Shown here one piece after another: positions 33,521 through 43,330 of a DNA stretch of 64,000 bases. The position numbers were made by a program, and so were the translations under genes. The notes under the pieces are model-generated. The model was not told the DNA's origin and did no database searches. It was given only the letters and a program-made list of their open reading frames with translations. Position 1 is the stretch's first letter. Every line of letters starts with the position of its first letter. This DNA comes from Agriotes lineatus. Taxonomy: Eukaryota; Arthropoda; Insecta; Coleoptera; Elateridae. The stretch spans positions 43,468,466 to 43,532,465 of the forward strand of contig OW679197.1 of the NCBI GenBank assembly GCA_940337035.1. Direction: 5' to 3'.

Positions 33521-34400
33521 CTCCTAAATTTGATTTAAAATGACAAAAGAAAAGTTATATTAAAAAGCCGAAAATTTCATTCGTTTTCCAAAAAAACTAA
33601 TAATTAAACAAAAATGTACTTGCTGTTTAACTTAAAATCATTTTAGTGCAAGCTAGGTTAACAAATTAGGACATATAGATTACAATAAAGAACGTTAATA
33701 CATTTTAAAAGTTTCTAGCTTTTGTTTTGGCACTTTCATTTAATTAAAAGAAGCGCAGCACAAATTTGTATTTTTTTCGTTCCTTTTCTAGATTGTGTGT
33801 TCCTTGGTTACCTTTTATTTTATCTCAGCTTCTGACTAATCTTCTTCATTAGCATTGAAATTGCCTCCCCATTTAATATAAAAATGATTTAAATACTCAT
33901 CTAACTGGTAGCGAAGCTTCGTTTGTCGTATCAGCTGCTGTCTTAAAAATATTTTTCGGTAAATTTTTTATTTTCAAAATAACCGTATTGCCCAACAGTT
34001 AATTAACAACTTCTACAACAATTTCAAAAATTCGAAAATCTGCAAGTACGCTGGAAATATACCATTTTTCAATTGTGAGAGGAATGATACATTTATGTAT
34101 TTTAAACCCAAGGCTACTCAACAGACAGACATAGCTGCCCAATAACAGGATATCATTAAAAACAATTGCTCTCTTATAGTAATATGTTTCACAGTTTATA
34201 TTTACAACAAGATTCTAATTGAAAAGGTTTCGTGATTTTGACGTCTCTAAATTTTCCTGCTCTATTTAATATATAAAATCTTTACTTTCTTGCAAAAAAA
34301 TTAAATCACAAAATATATTATCCTCCAAGTTTTCAATCATTGTTTTTATGTTATAGAAAGTATTTATGACGGGTTAATAGAGTAAACAAGATTTTGTTTA
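33521..34400. other. AT-rich sequence, nothing recognised
   Basis: No gene, RNA or repeat was identified. Confidence 0.3.
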
Positions 34401-34404
34401 TATT

Positions 34405-34640
34405 TTCTGCGAGGGGTGAACCACTACGGAAAAAATGTGACATATTGCGAAATTTAATGGATTTCCAGGGATTTCCACTGATTGCGGAGAATTTAAAAAG
34501 ATTGCGGGGGATTTTCAAAGATTGCGGGGGATTCCCATAGATTGCGGGGATTTCGAAAGCATGCGAGTGATTTCCAACGTTTTCGGGAGATTGCTGGATG
34601 ATTTCCGCAATCGTTTTAAAGATTAAATAACCTAAAATAG
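34405..34640 (+). repeat. 20-bp GATTGCGG minisatellite, locus 1
   Basis: GATTGCGG recurs at exactly 20-bp spacing (34480, 34500, 34520, 34540), and further degenerate units (GGATTTCC, GATTGCTGG) extend the array on both sides. The left boundary carries GCGAGGGGTGAACCACTACG. An equivalent boundary (inverted) and a 20-bp array are found at 39895-40057. The 102-residue minus frame is an artefact of the array. Confidence 0.8.
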
Positions 34641-34721
34641 CGTCGGAAATAGGGGACATAAATAAGTAGCTGCAAAACCATGCAGACTTAAAAAAGAATT
34701 AATCAGTGTGGGGATTGGTAA

Positions 34722-35028
34722 GATAATAGTCAGGACTAGATTTGAGAAAAAGGCTTCCGTTACGAGTCTAGAAGCAAATCATATTACTTTTGAGTTAAAG
34801 ATGTTTTATATCTAATTCGACCCCGCTGAATCCGAAAATGCCTGTTACCAACTCGAGATCCCGACCGTAAGTGAGATATTCAAGATGGCGGCAAAAAACC
34901 GGAAATCGACACATTTTCCGCCTCCTAAGACGTATATACGTAATTTAAACATCAAATTATAAGTTTTTAAAGGCAAGAAACACACCCGTATACTTCATGA
35001 AAATAGCATTTGGAGTCAGTAAAAAAAT
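34722..35028 (+). repeat. Left inverted flank of the Penelope-like element
   Basis: Reverse complement of 37849-38143 over about 300 bp, sharing AGATATTCAAGATGGC, ACACATTTTCCGCCTCCTAA and ATAGCATTTGGAGTCAGTAA. Penelope-like elements are known to carry partial or inverted terminal copies; this arrangement is consistent with that. Confidence 0.85.
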
Positions 35029-35059
35029 TGATTAATTTTTAATCAATTTTTACGCCAAG

Positions 35060-36800
35060 AAAAGACAAGTCTTAAAAAACATTTTGTCCAATACTCTTAG
35101 CTTTCTTGACTGGTCTCTCTTTGATTCAATCACCCACACACAGGCCCAAAAAACATTAGAATGACAACTGCGACTCATCTTCGTAAGTTTCATTCCTTGA
35201 TGTCATCGATTAAAGCCTCTACAGATCAAAGTGGTTCTAAGAAAGTAAGAAGGTTATAAATCTTTCTTCTTATGCCCTTTCTCCTAGCGATAATTCTATA
35301 CTTTCCAAAAGTTTGCATTTTTCGTTAGTCCCCAAAAGCGTTCCTATGGAAGAGATTATTAGTTCGGTAGAATCTTCTGTGTTTACGATTATCTAAAGAC
35401 GTTTCCGATCTTATCCGCTTCGAAACTGTCAGGTGTTTACGATCATCTAAACCTCCTAAAACTAACATTACAAAAAACGAAAGGAATGCTCTCAACACCT
35501 TACGTTTCAATTTCGACATCTAAATTTTGTCCGTTGATAAAGGTAATGCTACAGTAGTTATGGATCGAACACAGTACACCACTAAAAGTTAAGATTTTTC
35601 TTATGCCTCATTTTCTAACTTCCAAAATCGATCGGGAAGTCACTTCTCTCATAAAATCTTCAGATTTTCCCACTGATATTCAACGGAGGTTGACTCCTCG
35701 CGTTTCAAAGTCTCCTCGGCTCTATGGTCTTCCCAAAATTCATAAACCAGACATCCCACTCAGGCCCATTGTCAGTACTATAGATTTCCCTACTTAGGTA
35801 CTTATTAGCTAAATACCTAACCACTATACTCAGAAAGTTCACTGGTAAATCTTCCTCGTATGTTCGCAATTAAGCTGATTTCGTTCAACTTATATCCAAT
35901 ATAAGCGTTGAACCTGAGGATTTACTTGTGAGTTTTGAAGTTACTTCTCTTTTTACCAAAGTTCCTATTCGCGATTGCCTAGTCATAATCCAACAGTTGC
36001 TATCAGAGCATGGAGAAACGTCTTCAAGTCTACCTGCCCTTATATAAAAATGCCTCTGTTCCACTTAGTCCCTATTTCAAGGTCAGTTCTTTAAACAAAT
36101 CTCTGGTGCGGTCATAGGTTCTCCTCTTTCACCTGTCGTTGCCAATATCTTAATGGAAGCTTTCGAAACCGTAGCTCTGGAATCTTCAGAATGGAAGCCC
36201 AAGGTTTGGTTCCGATGCGTCGACGATACCTTTATTATTTCGCCACATGGTAAAGCCACGTTACCCGTTTTCTTAAATCATCTCAATAGTCAACATCCTG
36301 ACATTAACTTTATCATGGAGATAGAAAGTAACGGCTCTCTTCCTTTCTTAGATGTACAGGTCTCTAGCCAACCCAGTGGAAAACTTGACAATTCTGTATA
36401 TCGCAAACCCACTCACACTGATCGCTATCTGCATGCCGATTCCCACCATCATCGTACACAAAAACTTTCCGCCATCAATTCGATTGTACACCGGGCTGTT
36501 TCCATATCCCAACCCGATAATGTCCACGCTGAAGTAAACCACATTCGGAAAGCTCTTAGAAACAACGGTTACCGTGCTAAGGATATACAGTCTGCCATCA
36601 ATCGCCATCTTCATCCACGGCCACCCAAACCTCCGAAAACCGATCCTCCTGCAGCAATAGTCTTTCTTCCCTATATCCACCAAGTCACCGATCTAGTTGG
36701 AGAGTTTCTTCAAAAGCAAAACATTAAAACAGTATTCAAACCCCGAGCAAAATCTCACAGGTTCTTCCTTCACCTAAAGACAAACTAAAACTATGTCCTC
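35060..36800 (+). pseudogene. Penelope-like element RT, broken
   Basis: Encodes the reverse transcriptase of a Penelope-like element. Frames in order: an N-terminal region with many stops (35100-35520), VDKGNATVVMDRTQYTTK (35530-35585), then RLYGLPKIHKPDIPLRPIVS (35717-35776, with the family-typical GLPKIHK). Next come LVSFEVTSLFTKVPIRD (about 35927-35977) and a 211-residue open stretch at 36153-36788. That stretch starts MEAFETVALESSEWKPKVWF, has the active site as RCVDDTFIISPHG (both aspartates kept) and ends with the thumb and linker, including SLPFLDVQV and YRKPTHTDRYLH. Frameshifts at about 35797 and 36045 break it. It continues into the GIY-YIG domain after a solo LTR insertion. Confidence 0.92.
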
Positions 36801-36819
36801 TAAAGGTGTTTATAGAGTC

Positions 36820-37278
36820 TGTAACATAATAAACTCTAGACTCTATTGAGAATGGACTTTAGTAATTAATATTATTGAATATTAGCTTAGTGTCTAACTC
36901 AAATGTAATTATGTATATGGACGAAGTTAGCATAATACTTGCCCTGGGAACGTGGCGAACAGTATCACAGGTTCTTCCAGAAAAAGGGCCGGACATGAAT
37001 CGTAAATATTATTGCTTTTACGTGCTACTTGCGTGGGACCGATAAAATTCTTAAGTTTCCATGGTCTAAATAGCTTTTACAAGTTTACCTGTAAGACGGG
37101 AATTTTGGTGAAGTCAGATCTTAACAGACCTCGGTAGCGGATAGATCGCTTCCGAATAATTTGTAAATAAACATATTTTAAGTTACTCAAGTTTTTAATT
37201 TCTCAGTAGAGCCTTTAGTAAGTGTAACCGTGTAATCAGGATCGACCTGAAAACCCCAACGTTAGACGTATCGCAACA
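36820..37278 (+). mobile_element. Solo LTR, 459 bp, inserted in the Penelope-like element
   Basis: The RT-to-endonuclease reading frame is interrupted after codons for KGVYR and resumes at CCCTTGCTAGTG. The inserted segment begins TGTAACATAATAAACTC, ends ACGTATCGCAACA (TG...CA ends) and is flanked by the 4-bp duplication AGTC (36816-36819 and 37279-37282). An AATAAA signal lies near 37167. These are the hallmarks of an LTR left by recombination between the two LTRs of a full element. The superfamily is not determinable. Confidence 0.8.
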
Positions 37279-37282
37279 AGTC

Positions 37283-37595
37283 CCTTGCTAGTGTTTTGCT
37301 GTATACATTGGTGAAACAGGACGTTCAGTAAAAACTCGCATCTCTGAGCACCAGCGCTGTCTCAAGTCGGGTCTCGTTTCATCATCAGCTGTCGCCGAAC
37401 ACCAGCGTGCTACTGGCCATAAGATCCTTTTTGACGAACCTTTTATTATCTGCAAATCCCCATTCTTCTTTAGCAGAAAGATTCGCGAAGCCATTGAGAT
37501 TTACAAAGGCCCTAACGATCTCAATCGGGACGAAGGCTTTTCCCTTCCTTCTATGTGGATGGCATTTGCTAACCGCGACGGCGCTTGCCTATAAA
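37283..37595 (+). pseudogene. Penelope-like element GIY-YIG endonuclease domain
   Basis: Directly continues the RT frame once the solo LTR is removed. Translation gives AVYIGETGRSVKTRISEHQR (the YIG-type motif with the downstream catalytic arginine), SSSAVAEHQRATGHKILFDE and KIREAIEIYKGPNDLNRDEG (with the conserved glutamate region, near 37480-37540). An in-frame stop lies just before AVYIG. The domain nicks DNA for target-primed insertion in this class. Catalytic residues appear intact, so this part has decayed less than the RT. Confidence 0.9.
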
Positions 37596-38143
37596 TTCTA
37601 GCATTTCTCCTTCCGATAGTTAGTCAAGTTTCGCCTCTGGCGTGGTTCACACGTTGAGTTACCGTGCTCTTCTATCCCTTCCCTTGCAAAGAGTTTTGCC
37701 TCTGGCGTGGTTAACACGTTCAGTTACAGTGCTCTTTTGCTTTTTCCTTCTGACGAAGCCCCTTACGAAAGTGGCCGAAACGTTGAGTTCTTCGACCTCA
37801 ATAATGACACGGCCCAAACCCGGAAGTAGTGTTTTACTTAATTAATAAATTATTTTACTGACTCCAAATGCTATTTCCATGTATACGGGTGTGTTCCTTG
37901 CCCCCAAATACTTATAATTTGATGTTTAAATTACGTTTATACGTCTTAGGAGGCGGAAAATGTGTCGATATCCGGTTTTTGGCTGCCATCTTGAATATCT
38001 CAATTACGGTCGGGATTTCGAGTTGGTAACAGGCATTTTCGAATTCAGATGGGTCGAATTATCTAGAAAACACATTTAACTCAAAAGTAATATGATTTGC
38101 TTCTAGAACTTCACTTTTTCGAATTCTTGTCCTGACTATAATC
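37596..38143. repeat. 3' region and right inverted flank of the Penelope-like element
   Basis: 37600-37810 contains a duplicated phrase (TTTTGCCTCTGGCGTGGTT at about 37693, with a related TTTCGCCTCTGGCGTGGTTC at about 37628), each followed by ACACGTT, GAGTTAC/CAGTTAC and GTGCTCTT. It is probably UTR. From 37849 to 38143 the sequence is the inverted copy of 34722-35028, so the whole element is bounded by inverted repeats. Confidence 0.8.
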
Positions 38144-38189
38144 TGGCAAAATGCGTTTCAGCTGCGTTATAAAGATACTATTTTATTCT

Positions 38190-39200
38190 GTCCCATTTCT
38201 GATGTTTAAAATGTATCTGTTAGGTCTGATTTTCGCCAATGATAAAGCCTGAGCTATGTGCAAATTATTACTTGTATCTTACTTACTCTTACTTGTATAT
38301 TACTAAATGCAAGCAAAAGAAGTGGAAGTTGAGACACTAAATATTTTGAAAAATCAAACACAACTGGGGGTAAAAGTATCTTAACATTCCTAATAATACT
38401 GCAACAATAAAAGGAACCACTCGGTAATTCAAACTAAATCAATTTAAAAATAAAACAAATTAAAAAGCCGGCCGACGAATCGTCATTGAAGGGACGTTGC
38501 ATGGAATTGTTTTACTCTGAACATCCCACCCAAGTGACTTTAAACAATTTTAAAAATCAAAGAAAAATAAGGCTAAAAATATCGTAACGAGCCCAACACT
38601 AATACTGATACAATAAAACGAAACACTTAGTTATGTAAATTACAGTAATTGCCAATTTAAAAAAAAATGCCGGTGGTGGGATTCGATCTCCATCATCTAC
38701 GTATGCGATTGTAACCGCATCGATATGTTACAGTGAGCCATGCAGCCCCACTGGTACGAGTGCGACGCGCGGCTATATTTAAACGGTTTTATTGTTGAAA
38801 CGTTTTGACTCTTTTGCGACATTATCCTGTATCTGTTGGGTCTTATTTTTGTCAAGTGTAAAGCATAGCCTATGTGCAAATTATTACTTTCATCTATTTC
38901 TCAGTTAACGCAAAAATACTCAAAAATTAATTTTTAAGGTGCTCACCCTATATATATTTGTCAGAAAGTTTCTCGGTCATGCCAGGCAGACATATAATCT
39001 GCATGCAAAATATCGTCATCCTTCAACAAATAGTTTTTGAATTATACCGCCAACAGATAAACAAACGGAATTGAGAAAACCTGTTTTTCGTCATCTAGAG
39101 TCTCTAGAGACATTGAAACAGGAAGATCTGAAGAAATCTCGGAAGGTGATTTTTTCGCGATTACATTACTTACTTCGTCTTTTAGATGAGGGAAGTAAAA
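38190..39200 (-). mobile_element. tRNA-like SINE, family A, copies 3a/3b (compound)
   Basis: A partial copy (38200-38480) is followed by a longer one (38500-39200). The longer copy has the tRNA-like module on the minus strand (GTGGGGCTGCATGGCTCACTG-like A-box area near 38733-38753, B-box GGAGATCGAATCCC near 38677-38690). It also has the conserved body (TGCAAATTATTACTTTCATC, GCCAGGCAGACATATAATCT, TTATACCGCCAACAG) and ends with the terminal hairpin near 39175-39197. The microsatellite tract is short here (ACAGATAAACAAACGG). Confidence 0.75.
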
Positions 39201-39330
39201 CAAACTGTTTCTTAGTATGTAATAGTTACTATACTAACCGATTAGGATTGAGGTACCTTGGCACATACTTAAAGAAACAATAATGATAATTTAAAACGGC
39301 TCTGTTTTTGAGGTAAATTCATAAAAAATT

Positions 39331-39535
39331 AAAAATATCCACTATGACACACACCCCATACAATGGATGCTGCGAAAGCACCAAAGGGCCGCTCCAACTT
39401 TGTAATCCGAATTTGGGGCAAGTTGAGCATGGCACCGCCAGACGCAAGCGAATAATATTAACCTCTACACCGCAAGGTAAAATGAAGTTACCGATAATGC
39501 ATACATACATACATACATACAAAATGAAGTATACT
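39331..39535 (+). mobile_element. Probable retroelement 3' fragment with (CATA)n tail
   Basis: A more GC-rich insert (CACACACCCCATACAATGG through ACCTCTACACCGCAAGG) ends in GATAATG and a (CATA)n microsatellite at 39500-39521. A microsatellite tail on a compositionally distinct segment suggests a LINE or SINE 3' end; no family was recognised. Confidence 0.4.
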
Positions 39536-39894
39536 CTTTTTTTAATGGTTAATAATTTGTCAAGGAACGAGTCTAAAATATCTCTTGTTATAACTAGAAA
39601 TCGTGCAGTAGCTTTGAATATATAATTTTTTTAAACAGGTCTGGTACACAAGTAGATGACATTTTAATAATTGCTCCAAAATTTATTTTATCTGGGCCTA
39701 AAGAAATGTAAATATTATCATATACTTATCATAACTTAAAAAATTGTTTGTGAAAATTTAATGGATCCAGTAGAAGGACAAAAATGCGAAGCAGTTGGCA
39801 AAAATATATTTATTATCACAATTTTGAAAGTGGGAACCATCCGGTAAGAGAGATGATACTTTCCCACGATGTTTTTAGACCAGAGCAGGCGGTG

Positions 39895-40057
39895 GTATTT
39901 CGTGGATTTCGGAGCGATTTCGTGGATTACGGAGAGATTGCGAATTAATTGCGTGGATTGCGAAGCGATTGCGTGGATTGCGGAGGATTTCCGTTGTGAT
40001 TTCCGGGATTGCGGAGGAATTTGAGGCAAGATTGCGGGAAGTGGTTAACCCCTCGCT
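39895..40057 (+). repeat. 20-bp GATTGCGG minisatellite, locus 2
   Basis: Units beginning GTGGATT(T/A/G)CGGAG start at 39902, 39922, 39953 and 39973, 20 bp apart apart from one 11-bp insertion, followed by degenerate units to 40040. The right boundary GTGGTTAACCCCTCGC is the inverted equivalent of the left boundary of locus 1. Confidence 0.8.
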
Positions 40058-40414
40058 TGTCTGCTTAAGAAATAATTTAAATAATTTCTGAATGTAAAGG
40101 AAGTATCTAGTACAGACGCCTTTTTAATCTTCTCCTTGAAAATTTTTAATATATGGAAATACTTCAATTGAAAACTTAACTTCCATACGAGCAACAACTG
40201 ACATTAAACTGGGTACAATTTTAAAGAAACTTTTTAACATTTTTGCTATGATTTTTGCGTAAGAGGACAATATGCCCAACTAGTAGAAACTGATTGAGAA
40301 AATCTATTTTTTCTTCGTAGCATATACATATGGGTAAGTTACGGTAATTTAATAGCACATTTTCATAATTAGTTGATAGATTAATGTTATTTTCAATTCT
40401 AATTTGAAAATAAT

Positions 40415-41020
40415 CTGTAAAGGGCTTTACTCAGAACTTTCCTCGCAAGTGGACGTTGTAACGCTAAACAATTTTAAAAACCAAAGGATAATAGGGGTAA
40501 AAAGGAGACACTTGGTAATGCGAATGAAATCAATTTCAAACAACAAAATATTACCGGGATTCGAACTACAGCGCCTGCGAATGCGAATTTAAAACCGGGC
40601 CCATCGAGAACCTCTCCCGGCTTTGCGATACGGACTTATCATTGAAATGTTTTGATGACAATATCCTGTATCTGTTGGGTTCCACTTTCATCAAGAGTAA
40701 AGCTTGACCTATATGCAATTATTATTAATATATATTTCTCAGTTAACACAAAAATAACCAAAGTGTCATTTTGTAAGGTTCGCACCCTGTATATATTTTC
40801 CGATTTTTTCTCGGTTTCATGCCAGATAGACATTAATCTGCTTGAAAAATATCGTCCTCCTCCAACAAATAATTTTTGAGATATACCGCCAACAGACAGA
40901 CGGAATTGAGAAAACCTGTTTTTCGCCAACCGGAACCCTGAAACGTGAAGCTCTGAAGAAATGTCGGATGATTTTTTCGCGATTACAATATTTTCTTCGT
41001 CTTTTAGACGAGGGAAGTGA
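40415..41020 (-). mobile_element. tRNA-like SINE, family A, copy 4
   Basis: Contains all modules: AAAGGGCTTTACTCAGAAC start, tRNA-like part with B-box complement GGGATTCGAACTAC at 40556-40569, the body with GCACCCTGTATATATTTTCC, and GATATACCGCCAACAGACAG. It has a very short CAGA tract and a terminal hairpin (TTCGTCTTTTAGACGAGGGA) at 40997-41016. It is the most compact complete copy. Confidence 0.8.
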
Positions 41021-41029
41021 AAAAGAATA

Positions 41030-42430
41030 TTACGTGCTTAGAAGCTATAATTTTCACTTTCGATCAGAAACGTGTCTATTAGGACTTTTTTAACGATTTT
41101 AGTAATTTCAATGCGCACATAAAAACTATAAGTCGAAAGCGCTTCAACTGCAAAACATTAGAATATATAAATTTAACTTTAAAAAAAATGCCAGTAACTT
41201 GTAACTAGCAGGGTTATTTCAAGACTACCCAACTATTGCTTAAGTAGTATATGGTAGTAACAATAAATTTCATTTAAAAAACTGCAGGGATGTGATGAAT
41301 ATTAACTGGAACATATAATTAACTATTCTATTAAAATTAAAATATCATTACTTATTACAGAAATGTCTACTTTAAGGAAATGATAATTTTGACCTCATTA
41401 ATTTATGGGTACCTAACATTTAACTGAACACAAAGAAAATTTAATTTGATCTCCAAATAGTTTTCTTTTGCCACCAAAAACAGTGTTTGAGTAACAAGAT
41501 TTTAGCTCAAAATGATTCATGACTGATACCCAAAACATAGCTTAGTTATCTATTTATCAGTTTGATCACTAAATACTTAATTTCCCCACCAGAAATTATA
41601 TTTGAGCACCAAAACTTGAACATCAATCAAAATACATGAAATTTATATCTGGAAATATAAGATTTGGCGCCAAAATTAAGGCAACAACGTTGGTGGAATT
41701 TACATCAAAATAAATTATATTTAGCGCCAGAAATAATATTTGAGCACCAAATGTGTAAATAACATTTTTCAAAAATCCACTAGTGAAAGATAAAAGCATG
41801 ACAAATATAGGTTAAAACTCTCCTAATTCATTTTATTGCCTTGAATGATTAATTATTCGTTAATTGTTTCTGGTGTTCATTTACTAGGTTTGGCATTAAT
41901 TTATTGTTTTTGGCGATAACACTCAATTTAGTCAATATTTATAAAACAAATGCAAAAAGTGGGTAATTATTGCACGCCATGTGAAAATTGCTCAAAGATC
42001 CCGTAAGACCGAGTGGCACAACATGACAAGTGCAACAACTTTTTAAAAATAAACTTTATTTCGTAATTACAGGTATAAAGCAAAAACCGTCTGAATGCTG
42101 TTATAAACTAGCAATGTGGCAAAGAGATAACAATGCGCTGGGATGTACCTTATCAAAGGGCGTCGTGTTCTTGATAAGCATGTGCATGTAACTTGCACGT
42201 GTTATATACAATAGTGCAAAAAATACAAAAATGTTTAATAAATTGCTGGCGTAATGCAAGAATAATTGTATTGCACTCAATGCAATAAAGTGGCACTTTT
42301 CGTACTCAAGACGATATAAAATACAAACATGTTTAATAAATTGCTGGCGGAGTTCAATAAAGAATGTATCTACTTTGATGTCACAATATGGTTATTATAA
42401 CAACGAAAACAGTACTACAATGGAGCTCAT
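41030..42430. other. AT-rich stretch with iterated GCGCC-type and other short repeats
   Basis: From 41461 to 41770 a phrase close to ATTTGGCGCCAAAA or TTTGAGCACCAAA recurs at least six times at irregular spacing. At 42218-42250 and 42316-42348 a ~33-bp direct repeat (ATGTTTAATAAATTGCTGGC) occurs 98 bp apart. No coding sequence was recognised. Confidence 0.4.
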
Positions 42431-42550
42431 TATAACACTAGGTATTTTGTCTTAAAAAAAAACATTGAAACAGCCTACTTTGTTTCAGACATTTGACAAA
42501 TTATCACATTTTAGAATATCAAAATTCAAAGTTTTTGATTATATTTTGAT

Positions 42551-42708
42551 GCAAAGTAGATAATAGCTATTTATGCAACAAGTGCTAAAAGTCGACGTTT
42601 ATGCGCGAGACATGAAAATTATGAAACGAAGCCGAAGGCTGAGTTTCATAACATGTCTCGCGCATAAACGACTTTTAGCACGCGTTGCATACAATATTTT
42701 TTCTACGG
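42551..42708. repeat. Palindromic hairpin module, copy 1
   Basis: Arms GCTAAAAGTCGACGTTTATG, GCGCGAGACATG and ATTATGAAAC pair with GTTTCATAACATGTCTCGCG and CATAAACGACTTTTAGC. The loop is GAAGCCGAAGGCTGA. Outer ends are GTAGATAATAGCTATTTATG on the left and CATACAATATTTTTTCTACG on the right. Confidence 0.85.
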
Positions 42709-42917
42709 TCACCTTTAAAACTGACTGTTAAGCGCTCACTGTCAATGCGAAAAGTTAGCGATTCACACATTTTTTCCCTAGTAACCATTTTAGCATCGCA
42801 ACCACGTAAACAATGTCTTAATGAAATAATCGCGTCACTTCATTTTACTTTACGCATCGCCATGGCTAACTTGATTATTAATTTAATTCGTCATTTTTCT
42901 GGAACTGGCTAAAATTA

Positions 42918-43130
42918 TTGACAATTGCATCACGGTGCGTCCATCATCACGCAACAGATTTATTGAGTTTGTGGGTTTTTGTGAAGTTGAAGATGGAATC
43001 TGAAAGTAATTGCACCCCGCCTGAAGTATTTGAAGCGACCCAGACAGCAACCAACGAGTGTTGTTGCCGGCCAAATCACGCGGCCTTTATGAACGGCGGT
43101 ACAACGACTTCATCAAATGGTGTGTATCGA
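42918..43130 (+). pseudogene. Fragment resembling a Crypton-type tyrosine recombinase N-terminus
   Basis: Reading from an internal ATG near 42992 gives MESESNCTPPEVFEATQTAT. A +1 shift is needed at the TGTTGTTG run, after which the sequence gives LLPAKSRGLYERRYNDFIKW. The pattern LLPxKSxxxYxxxYxxFxxW is typical of the N-terminal SAM-like region of insect proteins with Crypton-derived (DUF3504-like) tyrosine recombinase domains. The catalytic domain is absent. The segment ends at a possible splice donor (ATG|GTGTGT), and a T-rich acceptor-like TTTATTTAG follows at about 43156-43164. Recognition is from memory of the pattern, so the family call is moderate. Confidence 0.5.
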
Positions 43131-43165
43131 CATTTCAATTATTTAACTATTTTGTTATTTATTTA

Positions 43166-43330
43166 GGACCGTAGAAAAAATTTTGTATGTATTTCGAGTG
43201 TAAAGAGCCATTTTGGTATTCGGTTGCTTTTTCGCGCCTCGCTGCCGCTCGGCACGAAACTCGCATCCTCATACCAAAATGGCTCTCTTTACACACTAAA
43301 TACATAAATATCTATTATCTACGACCTTAA
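43166..43330. repeat. Palindromic hairpin module, copy 2 (inverted)
   Basis: Arms GAGTGTAAAGAGCCATTTTG with GTAT and ATACCAAAATGGCTCTCTTT with ACAC pair, enclosing a CG-rich loop (CGCGCCTCGCTGCCGCTCGG). The outer ends GACCGTAGAAAAAATTTTG and ATACATAAATATCTATTATC match copy 1 in reverse orientation, while the core sequence is different. Confidence 0.85.

Noticed and set aside
34351..34659. 102-residue minus-strand frame
   Set aside because: Produced by the 20-bp GATTGCGG minisatellite.
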